In this document: positions 34,461 through 43,406 of the stretch, in pieces
Layout: each line of letters begins with the position of its first letter
How positions within the stretch are numbered: the stretch's first letter is position 1
Origin: Cryobacterium sp. M96
GTDB taxonomy: Bacteria; Actinomycetota; Actinomycetes; Actinomycetales; Microbacteriaceae
Length of the DNA stretch: 64,000 bases
Assembly (NCBI RefSeq): GCF_002929845.1
Contig: NZ_PJJS01000052.1
Span: forward strand, 1-64,000
Direction of reading: 5' to 3'
Position numbers and translations under genes: made by a program
The notes under the pieces: model-generated
Databases searched by the model: none
The model's input: only the letters and a program-made list of their open reading frames with translations
What the model was told of the DNA's origin: nothing

Positions 34461-34498
34461 ATGCGTGACCGTACGACTTTCCACGGGAGAGGATGAAC

Positions 34499-35035
34499 AT
34501 GACCGATACCGAAACGATGACCCCCACGTCTTCGTTACCCGCGACGCCGGCGTCCCCGAATGTGGATGACATCGGTTTCTGGGTGCACGAGCTGCAGTAT
34601 CTGTTCAGCATCTCGCCGGGAGACAGCGCGGATCGGCAAGGGCTTCGGTGTTCTCGGTTCTCGGGGTCGGTGTGGGCGTTCTCAACATGGCTACCGGCGT
34701 CAACGGGATGTTGGACGGCGACGTCAGCTCAGACGACAGGTGGGCTCTCGCCGATGGTGTCGCGGGAACGATCACGAGCATCGGTTCGTTCGCCCTTCCG
34801 CCCGCGGGACAGGTATTTGCAGGTGTCCGCGCGGCCTATACCGCCGGACGCTGGGGTCGGATCGCGAAGGCCAATGAAGAGGGCGGCGATGTCATCAAAG
34901 CCATGATCGGGAGCATCGGCGCGAACCCACGGAAGGGCGCCACCCACACCCGCGCTGACATCCTCGACGAGCTGCTCATCGACGATGTGGCGGCCCTCGG
35001 TGCGTCCCAATATCCCGGCGGGTTCCAGTCTCTAG
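34499..35035 (+). pseudogene. Toxin-like gene with frameshifts
   Basis: The start frame gives MTDTETMTPTSSLPATPASP, then NVDDIGFWVHELQYLFSISP. After a shift near 34635 the frame reads RIGKGFGVLG, and after another near 34655 it reads LGVGVGVLNMATGVNGMLDG, ADGVAGTITSIGSFALPPAG, RWGRIAKANEEGGDVIKAMI and THTRADILDELLIDDVAALG. The order of a soluble head, a glycine/alanine-rich helical segment and a polar tail suggests a polymorphic toxin or its delivery part. At least two frameshifts and loss of similarity after about 35035 make it nonfunctional. Confidence 0.55.
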
Positions 35036-35151
35036 GACCATGCCCCATGTGGCCCCACGTCAATTCGCCCAGGCGACCATCCATACGGGTTTTGTCTAGC
35101 AGCCGGGAGACCAGTCCGACAGACCCCCGAACAAGTGTGTGAGTCGCAAAG

Positions 35152-35577
35152 CTAAGCGGCGGTATCGCTGTCGTAGGCGGTGAGAAATACACGCGTGGCC
35201 TCCGCTGCATGGGCCTTCATGGCGGTGGTAGTCGGGATGGCGTCGTCGCCCAGGAGCATGGCTTCGTTGACCGGCGCGGCGAGTACCAGCCAATTCAGGG
35301 TCGTGGCTGCTACTGCTGGGCTCGGTGCGCTCAGGAGTCCGCGCTGTACGAGCTTGGAGATGACGATGGCCAATGACTGGATCGATCGTTGGGGACCGTT
35401 TTCGAATAGGGCTCGGGCCAGTTCGGGGAAGCGGCTGACCTCTCCGATCACTAGGCGTCGTAGGCGGAGCAGCCTCGGTGTCATGACGATTCGCATCTCG
35501 TCCATGGCGTATTGCATGAAGTAGGGCGCGAGATCTGCTTCATCGTCCGCGTCATCACCCCGGGGCAGGCGGTACCC
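35152..35577 (-). pseudogene. TetR-family regulator, C-terminal fragment
   Basis: The minus frame carries DDEADLAPYFMQYAMDEMRI, VMTPRLLRLRRLVIGEVSRF, PELARALFENGPQRSIQSLA and the end ATRVFLTAYDSDTAA, a TetR C-terminal ligand-binding domain (AefR-like). The N-terminal helix-turn-helix is absent because sequence beyond about 35577 belongs to an IS256 remnant. It cannot bind DNA as it stands. Confidence 0.75.
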
Positions 35578-35972
35578 GGCAGCGGTGAAAACGTTCGAGG
35601 ACGCGTGGGAACGCTTCACTCCGTTCCTCGCGCTTCCACCCGATTTGAGACGCGTGATTTACACGACTAACAGCATTGAGTCGTTGAACTACCAGCTGCG
35701 GAAGGTGACGAAGAACCGCGGTAACTTCCCCAACGATGAGGCCGCGATCAAGATGCTCTGGCTGGCGATCTGCAACATCGAAGACAAACGCGCCCGCGAC
35801 CGAGCCAAAGAACGAGGAGGCAACCGCACGACCAAACGCAAGGCCGAAGGCCGCCTCGTCGAAGGCCAAAATCACCACGAATTGGAAGCTCGCCCTCAAC
35901 CAGCTCGCCCTGGCCCACCCAGACCCAGCAACCCACACCTCAACCAATTCCGAAACACTTACACAAACCACT
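35578..35972 (+). pseudogene. IS256-family transposase, C-terminal remnant
   Basis: The plus strand reads KTFEDAWERFTPFLALPPDL, RRVIYTTNSIESLNYQLRKV, TKNRGNFPNDEAAIKMLWLA and NIEDKRARDRAKERGG, then, after a frameshift near 35870, KITTNWKLALNQLALAHPD. This is the last third of an IS256-type transposase of a third subtype (with TNSIESLN at the catalytic Glu). The 5' end abuts the TetR fragment and the 3' end abuts an IS4 fragment. Confidence 0.85.
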
Positions 35973-36590
35973 TGGCAAGCTCTTCCGACGCCGTGCACGG
36001 GCCCATCACCGCGTCCAGACTGGCATGCGTTCCGCACTCAGCCAACGCCACCAACCGTGCCTGCGGGAAAGCAGATTGCTCCCCGCGACTGACGGGTGGG
36101 CGACCAAAGAACTCAGCATTCACCACGCTGTCCGCCAGATCCAGAATCGTCGCGTCGATGGACATCAAACGCCATCCAGCCAATCATGACCCCGGCGTGT
36201 CAGGACCTGCCGGCGGCTGTGCGACACGGGCAAACAGGTCCCGAACCGGTTCAAACCCCAGCCGCTGACGCGCCTGAAAGATGGCGGACTTCGACGGCGG
36301 CGCATACGCCTCGGACCAACCAGACGACCACGACAGCCCATCCGTGAGCTGAGCAAACACGTCCTCGTAGGACTCTTCGGCATACAAGCCCATCCCGATT
36401 AAAAAATACGTCATCACCCGCGCCGACAACGACCGGTTTCGCTGCACAGTCCGCCCCGCGGCCTGGACCACCTCGTCGATGACATCAGCCGGGAACACCC
36501 GGGTCAACAAACTAACCGACAAAACATCCGGCAACCGACGGTCGGAGACCGGCCTCACCCACCCTGTACGCGCATAACCACAACGCAACA
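35973..36590 (-). pseudogene. IS4-family transposase, N-terminal remnant with nonsense codon
   Basis: The minus frame begins near 36585 (YARTGWVRPVSDRRLPDVLS) and continues VFPADVIDEVVQAAGRTVQR, YFLIGMGLYAEESYEDVFAQ and PPSKSAIFQARQRLGFEPV. A TGA at 36184-36186 (probably from TGG) interrupts it, and the same frame goes on LAGWRLMSIDATILDLADS, VNAEFFGRPPVSRGEQSAF and ECGTHASLDAVMGPCTASE until it is cut at 35972. This is the IS4 transposase N-terminal domain plus the start of the DDE domain (IDATILD). Confidence 0.8.
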
Positions 36591-36599
36591 CGAGAACGC

Positions 36600-37778
36600 T
36601 TAACTGAACGGTGTTGAGGTTGAGAGCCGCCCGGCCCGGGCGACCTCTCCGAGCCACGCCAGGCTCGGTTTGGGGTGGCGCTCGAACGTCTCGGCGTCCC
36701 AGCCGATGAGCCCGAAGGTGGGCGCGTAGCTGCCCCACTCGTAATTGTCGAGCGCGCTCCAGTGCAGGTAGCCGCGCACGTCGATGCCGTCCGCGATGGC
36801 ACTCAGAATCCCCTCGAGCGCTCCCGTCGTGTAGTCGATGCGGCGCGCGTCGTCGGCGGTCGCGATGCCGTTCTCCGTCACGTAGATCGGTACGCCACCG
36901 TTGCGCTGCCAGGAGCGGCGGATGCCGAATTCGATCGCTCCGGGGTAGTACTCCCAACCGGTGAGGGTGCGCTCCGCAGCAGCCGGAATCGCGATCGGCC
37001 CGTTCGCGCCGATTTTCGTGCGCGTATAGGCCTGGATGCCGATCCAGTCGTCACCGCGCGCTGCGTCCATGAAGACGTCTTCGCGCGAGTATCCGTAGTC
37101 GTCGGCCGCCTGCTCGGCGCCCGGCTCGGGCTGGTAGGCCTGCGTCGCGACCGACCACCCGGCGCGTTTGCCGGCGCCGCGCAGGATGTTGACCGCGCGC
37201 GTGTGTCCGGCGATGAGGTTCTCGGTGACGACGGGGTCGCCGGCCCGGAGGCCGACGTGCGGGAACGCCTCGCGCGAGTTCGCCATGATGGCGACCATGT
37301 TCGGCTCGTTGATCGTGCAGACGAGGTCGACGTCGGAGAGGATCGGCAGAGCCGACTCGACGAAACGCGCGAACCGGTCGACGACCGCGGGGTTGCGCCA
37401 GTCGCCGTCCCGCGCGAGCCACGCGGGGTTGGTGAAGTGGTGCAGTGTGACCATGGGCGTGAGTCCGAGGCCGAGCGCCGTGTCGATCATCCGGCGGTAG
37501 TGGTCGAGCTGCGCCCGGGAGACGAAGCCTTCCTCTGGCTCGATCCTGGCCCACTCGATGCCGAACCGGTAGCTCGTGAGCCCGGCCTCGGCGAGCAGGC
37601 GCATGTCCTCCGGGTAGCGGTGGTAGCTGTCCGCGGCATCGCCACTCGGCGACTCGACCGGATGCGGGCTCGGCAGCTGCCCGTGCTCGCGCAGCCACCA
37701 GTCGCTGGAAGTGTTGTTGCCCTCGACCTGGTGCGGCGCAGTGGCGGCACCCCACAGAAATCCGTTGGGAAAAGTCAT
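36600..37778 (-). CDS. GH1 family beta-glucosidase
   Basis: 392 residues from ATG 37778 (MTFPNGFLWGAATAPHQVEG); the frame runs on to 38084, but that overlaps the permease gene. GH1 motifs: acid/base Glu in TINEPN, nucleophile Glu in YVTENG, plus HHFTNPAWLARDGDW and YLHWSALDNYEWGSY. No signal peptide, so it hydrolyses imported beta-glycosides in the cytoplasm. Slightly shorter than the usual 430-450 residues but with both catalytic motifs. Last gene of an operon with a CUT1-type importer. Confidence 0.92.
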   Translation of the reverse strand: MTFPNGFLWGAATAPHQVEGNNTSSDWWLREHGQLPSPHPVESPSGDAADSYHRYPEDMRLLAEAGLTSYRFGIEWARIEPEEGFVSRAQLDHYRRMIDTALGLGLTPMVTLHHFTNPAWLARDGDWRNPAVVDRFARFVESALPILSDVDLVCTINEPNMVAIMANSREAFPHVGLRAGDPVVTENLIAGHTRAVNILRGAGKRAGWSVATQAYQPEPGAEQAADDYGYSREDVFMDAARGDDWIGIQAYTRTKIGANGPIAIPAAAERTLTGWEYYPGAIEFGIRRSWQRNGGVPIYVTENGIATADDARRIDYTTGALEGILSAIADGIDVRGYLHWSALDNYEWGSYAPTFGLIGWDAETFERHPKPSLAWLGEVARAGRLSTSTPFS

Positions 37779-37789
37779 TGTGTTCCTTA

Positions 37790-38611
37790 CTATTTGATCC
37801 CGGTCAGGGCGATGCCCTGAACGAAGTAGCGCTGCAGGGCGATGAAGATTGCGAGCACGGGCACTACGACCACGACGGCGCCCGCCATCATCAGGCCGTA
37901 CTGCGAGGCGTTCTGGCCGACCGAATAGAGCGCGAGGGCGACCGGAAGCGTGTACTTGTCCTCGCTCGTGGCGACAACGAGCGGCCAGAGGAAGTTGTTC
38001 CAGCTGCCCAGGAAGGTCAGGATCGCAAGGGTTGCGACGGCCGGTCCGCACAGCGGCATGATCACCCGGAGGAAGATCCGCCACTCACTGGCACCGTCGA
38101 TCCTGGCGGCCTCGATAATGTCGTCGGGAAGGCTCAGGATGAACTGCCGCATCAGGAACACGCCGAGCGGCGTGATCAGGAACGGCAGGATGAGGCCGGG
38201 GTACGAGTTCACGAGGCCGAGGTTCGAGGTGAGCACGAACAGCGGCACGAAGGTCACGACGCCCGGCACCATGAGCGTGCCGAGCACAAGACCGAACAGC
38301 ACCTTCTTGCCGGCGAACTCAAGCTTCGCGAGCGCGTAGCCCAGCATTGACGAGAACACGATGTTGCCAAGCGTCACGAAGACCGCGACGACAACGCTGT
38401 TGGTGAAGTAGGTCGTGAAGTCGAGCCGCCCGAAGAGCTGCACGTAGTTCTCGAGCGTCGGGTTCTCCGGGAAGAAGTTCAGTGGGGCGCTGCGGATCTC
38501 GGCGTTCGTCTTGAACGAGCCGAGTAGCATCCAGATAAACGGGAAAATCATCGCGACGAACCCCGTGACGAGCACGATGTAGAGCCACCATCTCGGTTTG
38601 CGTCTCATCAT
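37790..38611 (-). CDS. Carbohydrate ABC transporter permease (MalG/CUT1 type)
   Basis: 273 residues, six predicted spans, starting MMRRKPRWWLYIVLVTGFVA. Contains the inner-membrane permease EAA-type loop (EAARIDGASEWRIFLRVIMP). Pairs with the permease at 38614-39573. The genes are separated by only two bases, and the GH1 gene follows 11 bases later. No ATPase gene is in the cluster; such CUT1 systems commonly share a housekeeping MsmK/MsiK-type ATPase. Confidence 0.92.
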   Translation of the reverse strand: MMRRKPRWWLYIVLVTGFVAMIFPFIWMLLGSFKTNAEIRSAPLNFFPENPTLENYVQLFGRLDFTTYFTNSVVVAVFVTLGNIVFSSMLGYALAKLEFAGKKVLFGLVLGTLMVPGVVTFVPLFVLTSNLGLVNSYPGLILPFLITPLGVFLMRQFILSLPDDIIEAARIDGASEWRIFLRVIMPLCGPAVATLAILTFLGSWNNFLWPLVVATSEDKYTLPVALALYSVGQNASQYGLMMAGAVVVVVPVLAIFIALQRYFVQGIALTGIK

Positions 38612-38613
38612 GG

Positions 38614-39573
38614 TCAGTCCTTCTGTCGGAGGAATCGGAACTGCACGAGCGACAGGACAACGATGCCGAGGAACAGCACGTAACTGGCTGCGGAGGCATA
38701 GGAGTAGTTGCCGAATCCGAACTGGTTGAACGTGTACATCGCGGTCGAGAGGGTCGCGTCGAGCGGCCCGCCGCGGGTCATCACGAAGGGCTCCTCAAAG
38801 AACTGCAGGAACCCGATGCCGGTGATGACCGCCGCGAACAGCAGGGTCGGTCGCAGGGCAGGCACGACGACGTTGAAGAATCGCTGAACCGGACCGGCGC
38901 CGTCCATCATGGCTGCCTCGAGCTGCTCCTGCCCCACGCCCTGGAGCCCGGCGAGGAAGATCACCATGAGGGTTCCGATGTTGCGCCAGATCGCCATGGC
39001 AATGAGCGATGGGAGGGCGAACGTGGTGTCTTCGAGCCAGTTGGGGCCGGAGACTCCGAAGATCGAGAGAAACCCGTTGAGCAACCCGTCCGGCTGGAGG
39101 ATGAACTTCCAGACGATCGCGATCGCCACGATGCTCGTGACGACGGGGGCGTAGTAGCCCACGCGGAACACGGTGCGGAACTTGTTGATGCCGTTGTTGA
39201 GGGCGAGGGCCACGAGCAGGGCGAGAACGATCGTGAGCGGGACGCCCACAATCACAAAGACCGCGGTGTTGGAGAGGGCCTTGAGAAACCGGGGGTCCTG
39301 AAAGAGGTTTAGGTAGTTCTCGAGGCCGATGAAGTTCACGTTGAACGGCGATCGAAGGTCGCGGGTCGTGAGGTCGGTGAAGCTCATCACGAAGGACGCG
39401 AAGATCGGGCCGGCCATGAAGACCACGAACAGGATCATGAAAGGGGCGGCAAAGCCCCACGCGATCCAGGTCATCTTGCGCCGACCGGGCGAGCGTCGAA
39501 GCGCCGTCGGCGCAGGCGGCGCGGGCGGACGCGGTGAGGGCGCCCGCCCGGTCTCTGGTGCGAAGACGGCCAT
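38614..39573 (-). CDS. Carbohydrate ABC transporter permease (MalF/CUT1 type)
   Basis: 319 residues, starting MAVFAPETGRAPSPRPPAPP, with a proline-rich cytoplasmic N-terminus and six spans. EAA-type loop LEAAMMDGAGPVQRFFNVVV. Partner of the MalG-type permease. It begins two bases after the solute-binding protein gene ends (39576). Together they import an oligosaccharide or beta-glucoside for the GH1 enzyme. Confidence 0.92.
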   Translation of the reverse strand: MAVFAPETGRAPSPRPPAPPAPTALRRSPGRRKMTWIAWGFAAPFMILFVVFMAGPIFASFVMSFTDLTTRDLRSPFNVNFIGLENYLNLFQDPRFLKALSNTAVFVIVGVPLTIVLALLVALALNNGINKFRTVFRVGYYAPVVTSIVAIAIVWKFILQPDGLLNGFLSIFGVSGPNWLEDTTFALPSLIAMAIWRNIGTLMVIFLAGLQGVGQEQLEAAMMDGAGPVQRFFNVVVPALRPTLLFAAVITGIGFLQFFEEPFVMTRGGPLDATLSTAMYTFNQFGFGNYSYASAASYVLFLGIVVLSLVQFRFLRQKD

Positions 39574-39575
39574 GG

Positions 39576-40844
39576 CTAGTTGCCGGTGCCGATCGTGTCC
39601 GCCTGCTGCTGGATCGTCTTGAGGGCGGCGTCGACGGTCTGGTCACCGCGCGTGACCTTCTCGAGCTCCTGGTCAATGACGGCAGACACCTGGGCCCAGG
39701 TCGGGATCGCGGGCGGCGCCTTCGAGTCGGCGAGCTGCGCGGCGAACACGCTCAGGTAGGGGTCGTCGGTGAAGATCGGATCCTCGAACGCGGCCTGCAC
39801 CGAGGGGAGGTCGGTGGAGATGTCGTACCACTCGAGCTGCGTCTCGGGCTGGCTGAGCCAGCGCACGAACTTCCACGACGCGTCACGGTTCTCGCTGTCG
39901 CCGAAGACGGTGAGGTTGCCGCCTCCCGTGAAGCTCGTGCGGGTGTCGGCTCCGGGAACCTGGGCGACGGCGAACTTGTCGGCGAAGTCCGGGCCGCCCT
40001 GCTCACGGAGCAGTCCGACGTGGAACGGGCCGCTGAAGAACGAGCCGACCGATCCCTCGATGAACTTCTGTTCGATCTCGCCGCCCTCGAGGCGAACCGC
40101 CTCGGAGGCGCCCTCGTCGAAGAAGCTCTTGTAGAACTCGAACGCCTCGGCCCACTCTGGGGTGTCGAACGTGAACTCGGTGCCATCCTCGTTCAGGATA
40201 TCGCCGCCGGCCTGCCAGGCGAGAGGGGCAACGTACTGCCAGGAGTCGAATCCGCCGGGCGGAAGGGAGACGCCCGACGTGGCGCCGCCGCCCTTGAGCG
40301 CCAGGGCAAAGGCCTTGTACTCGTCCCACGTGGTGGGCGCCTCGACGCCGGCGGCCTCGGCGAGGTCGGTGCGATAGTAGAGAACACGCGAGTCGACGTA
40401 CCACGGCACACCGTAGGCGACGTCGTCGACGACCGCGGTGCTCCAAGAGCCCTCGAAGAAGGATGCCTCGTCGACGAGGCCTTCCGGGGTGGGCTCGAGA
40501 GCACCGGTTGCAGCGAACTCGCCGACCCAGGTCGTGCCGAGCATCGAGATGTCCGGGGTCTCGCCGCCGGCGATCGACGTGGCGATGCGGTCGTGCGCGG
40601 AATCCCACGGCACCGCAGTGACGTTGATCGTGACATCCGGATTCTCGTCCTCGAACTTGGTCGCGAGCTGGTCGAGTACTTCGCCCTCGTTGCCCATCGC
40701 CCAGACCGTGACTTCGCCCGTTGCCGGCTTGGCGTCGATTGCGGCGCCGCTCGTGGCGGTACTCCCGCCTTCGGCACGGCCACAGCCGGTCAGGGCGATA
40801 ACCCCCACCAGGCCCATTGCCGCGATTGATCCCCATCGATTCAT
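39576..40844 (-). CDS. Solute-binding lipoprotein of sugar ABC importer
   Basis: 422 residues. Signal sequence MNRWGSIAAMGLVGVIALTG with lipobox ALTGC, so membrane-anchored outside the cell. SBP_bac_1 fold: VWAMGNEGEVLDQLATKFED, TPDISMLGTTWVGEFAA, GVPWYVDSRVLYYRTDLAEA and FTGGGNLTVFGDS. It delivers the sugar to the two permeases encoded downstream. First gene of the operon; the 130-bp spacer before it is shared with a divergent TetR gene carrying a candidate operator. Confidence 0.92.
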   Translation of the reverse strand: MNRWGSIAAMGLVGVIALTGCGRAEGGSTATSGAAIDAKPATGEVTVWAMGNEGEVLDQLATKFEDENPDVTINVTAVPWDSAHDRIATSIAGGETPDISMLGTTWVGEFAATGALEPTPEGLVDEASFFEGSWSTAVVDDVAYGVPWYVDSRVLYYRTDLAEAAGVEAPTTWDEYKAFALALKGGGATSGVSLPPGGFDSWQYVAPLAWQAGGDILNEDGTEFTFDTPEWAEAFEFYKSFFDEGASEAVRLEGGEIEQKFIEGSVGSFFSGPFHVGLLREQGGPDFADKFAVAQVPGADTRTSFTGGGNLTVFGDSENRDASWKFVRWLSQPETQLEWYDISTDLPSVQAAFEDPIFTDDPYLSVFAAQLADSKAPPAIPTWAQVSAVIDQELEKVTRGDQTVDAALKTIQQQADTIGTGN

Positions 40845-40948
40845 GTCGTGCCTCCATTGGTTCGACTCCTGCCGTATGGCAGAGTTGCGACTGCTCGTAA
40901 CGGCCGCAGAGGGGTGAAGCCCCTCGTTGAGTTTCGACCCTAGCCCAA

Positions 40949-40970
40949 AAACCTTACATACGATAGGTTT
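40949..40970. promoter_or_regulatory. Inverted repeat AAACCT-N10-AGGTTT, candidate TetR operator
   Basis: AAACCT at 40949-40954 and AGGTTT at 40965-40970, with two further matching positions inside, form a 22-bp imperfect palindrome. It ends 5 bases before the TetR start codon and lies in the spacer between the divergent TetR gene and sugar operon. Such a site could regulate both. Confidence 0.6.
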
Positions 40971-40975
40971 CTTCT

Positions 40976-41575
40976 ATGACGGACACTCAGGACCGCAAGC
41001 GCGGCAGCTACCCCAAGGGCCAAGCCCGACGTCAGGAAATCCTGGATGCCGCGCTTCTCGTGTTCGGTAAGAGCGGCTTCCACAGCGGCTCACTGCGTGA
41101 GATCGCCAAGCGCGTCCAGCTGACCCCCGCGGGGGTGCTGCACCACTTCGCCTCGAAGGAAGACCTGTTCACGGAGGTGTTGAGACAGCGCGACGAGCGC
41201 GTGCGCGCTGCCGTCGGCGATGTTAGCGAGATCACACTTCTCGAGCAGATGCGCAAGGTCGTCGCCTACAACCAGACCACGCGCGGGCTGACATCGCTAT
41301 ACACGGTCATCTCCGCCGAGGCCACGGACTATGAGTATCCGGTGCACGAGTACTTCGTCGAACGGTACGCGGCGACGGCCGCCGACACCGAGCGCGTGCT
41401 CTCCGAGGCACAGCGCGACGGCCTCGTGCGCACCGACCTCGACGTGCGGCATGCCTCGCGTCTCATCACTGCCGTGATGGACGGGCTCCAGCAGCAGTGG
41501 CTTCTCGACGGGAGCGTCGACATGCCCGCCGCATTCGATGAGTTCCTGCGTGGCTACCTGTTGCCGCCGTCCTGA
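40976..41575 (+). CDS. TetR-family transcriptional regulator
   Basis: 199 residues from ATG 40976 (MTDTQDRKRGSYPKGQARRQ). N-terminal helix-turn-helix: EILDAALLVFGKSGFHSGSL, REIAKRVQLTPAGVLHHFAS, KEDLFTEVLRQRDE. The C-terminal all-helical ligand domain (YTVISAEATDYEYPVHEYFV, VMDGLQQQWLLDG) is of the kind seen beside glycoside operons in actinobacteria. Divergent from the sugar importer/GH1 operon, which it probably represses until a beta-glucoside or hydrolysis product binds. Intact, although an IS1182 relic begins just after its stop. Confidence 0.9.
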   Translation: MTDTQDRKRGSYPKGQARRQEILDAALLVFGKSGFHSGSLREIAKRVQLTPAGVLHHFASKEDLFTEVLRQRDERVRAAVGDVSEITLLEQMRKVVAYNQTTRGLTSLYTVISAEATDYEYPVHEYFVERYAATAADTERVLSEAQRDGLVRTDLDVRHASRLITAVMDGLQQQWLLDGSVDMPAAFDEFLRGYLLPPS

Positions 41576-41582
41576 CCGCCTT

Positions 41583-43250
41583 TGACCCCGGCGAATGATG
41601 TTGATTGCACGAAATTGCGGTCGATATCGTCTGTTGGGTGGGACTTTGCCGGCGCAATCGTCAGGGACTGTGGCTGTGCTTTTGTCCTTGTGCCGATCGA
41701 AAACGGGGCCACGAGCGCGCTGACGGCGCAAGCCGGGGTCGCTGCCCCCGTCAGGGCGGATCCGCCGGGTTTTTGGGTTGCTGGGCGGGCTGTCAGGGCG
41801 TTGTGCGCGGCCAAGCGGACCTTGGTTTGCAGGGTGTGTAGCTTCATCAGGTTGTGGCAGGCAGCGATCAAGTCCCACTCGTGGGCTGCCTGTTCCAACC
41901 CGCGCAGCAGTACAAATTTTCCTTACCGGGTGTGGAGCTGCCCGAATAGGGGCTCAACGATCGCTTTGCGCCGAGTGTAAACGGCGCGGCCCTTCTTCGT
42001 CTTCAATTTCCGGCCCATCCGCTCCCGCAACGGCGCATTGGCGGGGATCCATCCGCGGGGAACCTCCGGAAAACGTTCACCGTGCTTGACCCGGCCGGTC
42101 GCGATGAAAAACTCGGTCCGGCCGCCGCTGGCCGCCTCGACGGTCTTGGCGTAGTCCAGATTCGCTGCTAAGCAATACCCCGCATCTGCGAGGATCTGCT
42201 GGCGCAGGACACCTACCGTGGCATGGAGTTTCTCGATCAGTGGAACGACCTGTTCCACATCCACAGCAATATCCGTCAGCGTCGTCGCGACGATGACTTG
42301 ATGTTCCCCGTCCACGATGGCTTGTGCGTTGTAGGCATAGTGAAAGGACCCGTCGACGGTCTTCATGATCCGTGCGTCCGGGCCGGTGAAGTTGCGTTGA
42401 GCCTTCGGAGCGACGACCGCGTTCTTCGCCGCCGCCTCACCCCTCTGCAGGGCAGTGTCGTCATCGTCGTCCTCCTCCCGAGCTTTCTTCTCCGCGTCTT
42501 GCCGTGCCCGAGCGGCCGCGTCGGCCTCCAACGCGGCGCGCGTTTCCGCCAGTTTCACCAGACGCGACTCCCGCCTGGCGAGCTCGGGCGGCAGTTCGTC
42601 GCCGCGTTTATCCTTCCCGAACCGGGCATCCTCAGCCCCATCGATCGCGTCCGCGTCGGCCAGGAGGGCGGAGACGTCGTCGGCGAGGACTTTCTGCTTC
42701 TCTGTCACCAGGGCGTAACTCATGGCCTTGCGTCTGGACGCGTTCGCGCGCACTTTCGTGCCGTCCAACGCGACCTGCCCGAGCGACACCATCCCGGCCG
42801 TACGGCACAGTTTCAACGAGTGCAAGAACACGTTGTCCAGGCCGGAGAGGTGCCGTTTCCTAAACCGGGCGATCAAACGAAAATCTGGTGCCTGCTGCGC
42901 GGCCAACCACCGAAACGCGACCACGTCCACGAAGACCCGTTTCAACTCCCGCGACGATCGAACCCCGACGCGATACCCGTAGAGCAGGACACGCACCATC
43001 AACCTGGGGTCATACGGCGGCTGCCCCTTCGACTTCGCATACGACGCAAGCCGGCTCGAACGCCCGAAACCTCTTGTTCACTCCAGCACCAGCCTCAACA
43101 CCGTCATCAACGACCGGATCAACGTGCTCAAGTTCAGCCGCAGGAAACAGACCTCCTAAATCGCTCATAAGCAATTTTCCCAGACCAACACGCCAAGCCC
43201 GGCAAATCAACCGGCGTTTTAAACTTTGCCGTTACTGACCCACGCTCCTA
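41583..43250 (-). pseudogene. IS1182-family element, broken copy A
   Basis: The minus strand encodes YDPRLMVRVLLYGYRVGVRS, IARFRKRHLSGLDNVFLHSL, VALDGTKVRANASRRKAMS and RKAIVEPLFGQLHTR. A TAA at 41923-41925 then interrupts the frame, which continues GKFVLLRGLEQAAHEWDLIA and HNLMKLHTL. Compared with copy B, about 115 bp of the 5' coding region is missing near 43060 (between GTTCGAGCCGG and GCGTCGTATGC). The outer end TAGGAGCGTGGG with a following TTTAAAACGCCGG matches copy B. It has an internal deletion and a nonsense codon and is inactive. Confidence 0.8.
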
Positions 43251-43283
43251 GCCATGGTTGGGAGGTAGGCCTAATTTACGGAA

Positions 43284-43379
43284 GGTCACCTCCCCAAAAG
43301 GGAGCCGAAACTAGCTCCCGACAAAGGGAGATGACCCCCTGCCACGGGCGAAGGAGCACTGCCTCGAGAACGCCCGCGG
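43284..43379 (+). ncRNA. Structured leader upstream of the surface-protein gene (candidate cis-regulatory RNA)
   Basis: Two nested/serial foldings can be read by eye. First, GGTCACCTCCC (43284-43294) pairs with GGGAGATGACC (43326-43336) at 10 of 11 positions and encloses a hairpin GGGAGC (43300-43305)/GCTCCC (43314-43319). Second, TGCC-AC-GGGCG (43340-43350) pairs with CGCCC-GC-GGCA (43371-43381). The block ends about 25 bases before the start codon at 43407. It matches no riboswitch consensus that I can recall. It may be a riboswitch, an attenuator or an mRNA-stabilising structure. Confidence 0.45.
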
Positions 43380-43406
43380 CAACAACCGAGACGAGGGAGC
43401 ACGATC

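Noticed and set aside
36675..37820. 381-codon plus-strand frame over the GH1 gene
   Set aside because: Antisense to an intact glycoside hydrolase with both catalytic motifs.
39534..40829. 431-codon plus-strand frame over the solute-binding protein gene
   Set aside because: Antisense to a gene with a clear lipobox and SBP motifs; no family character of its own.
43284..43379. Known cyclic-di-GMP or cyclic-di-AMP riboswitch
   Set aside because: The conserved cores that I know for these classes are not present; the element is kept only as an unassigned structured leader.
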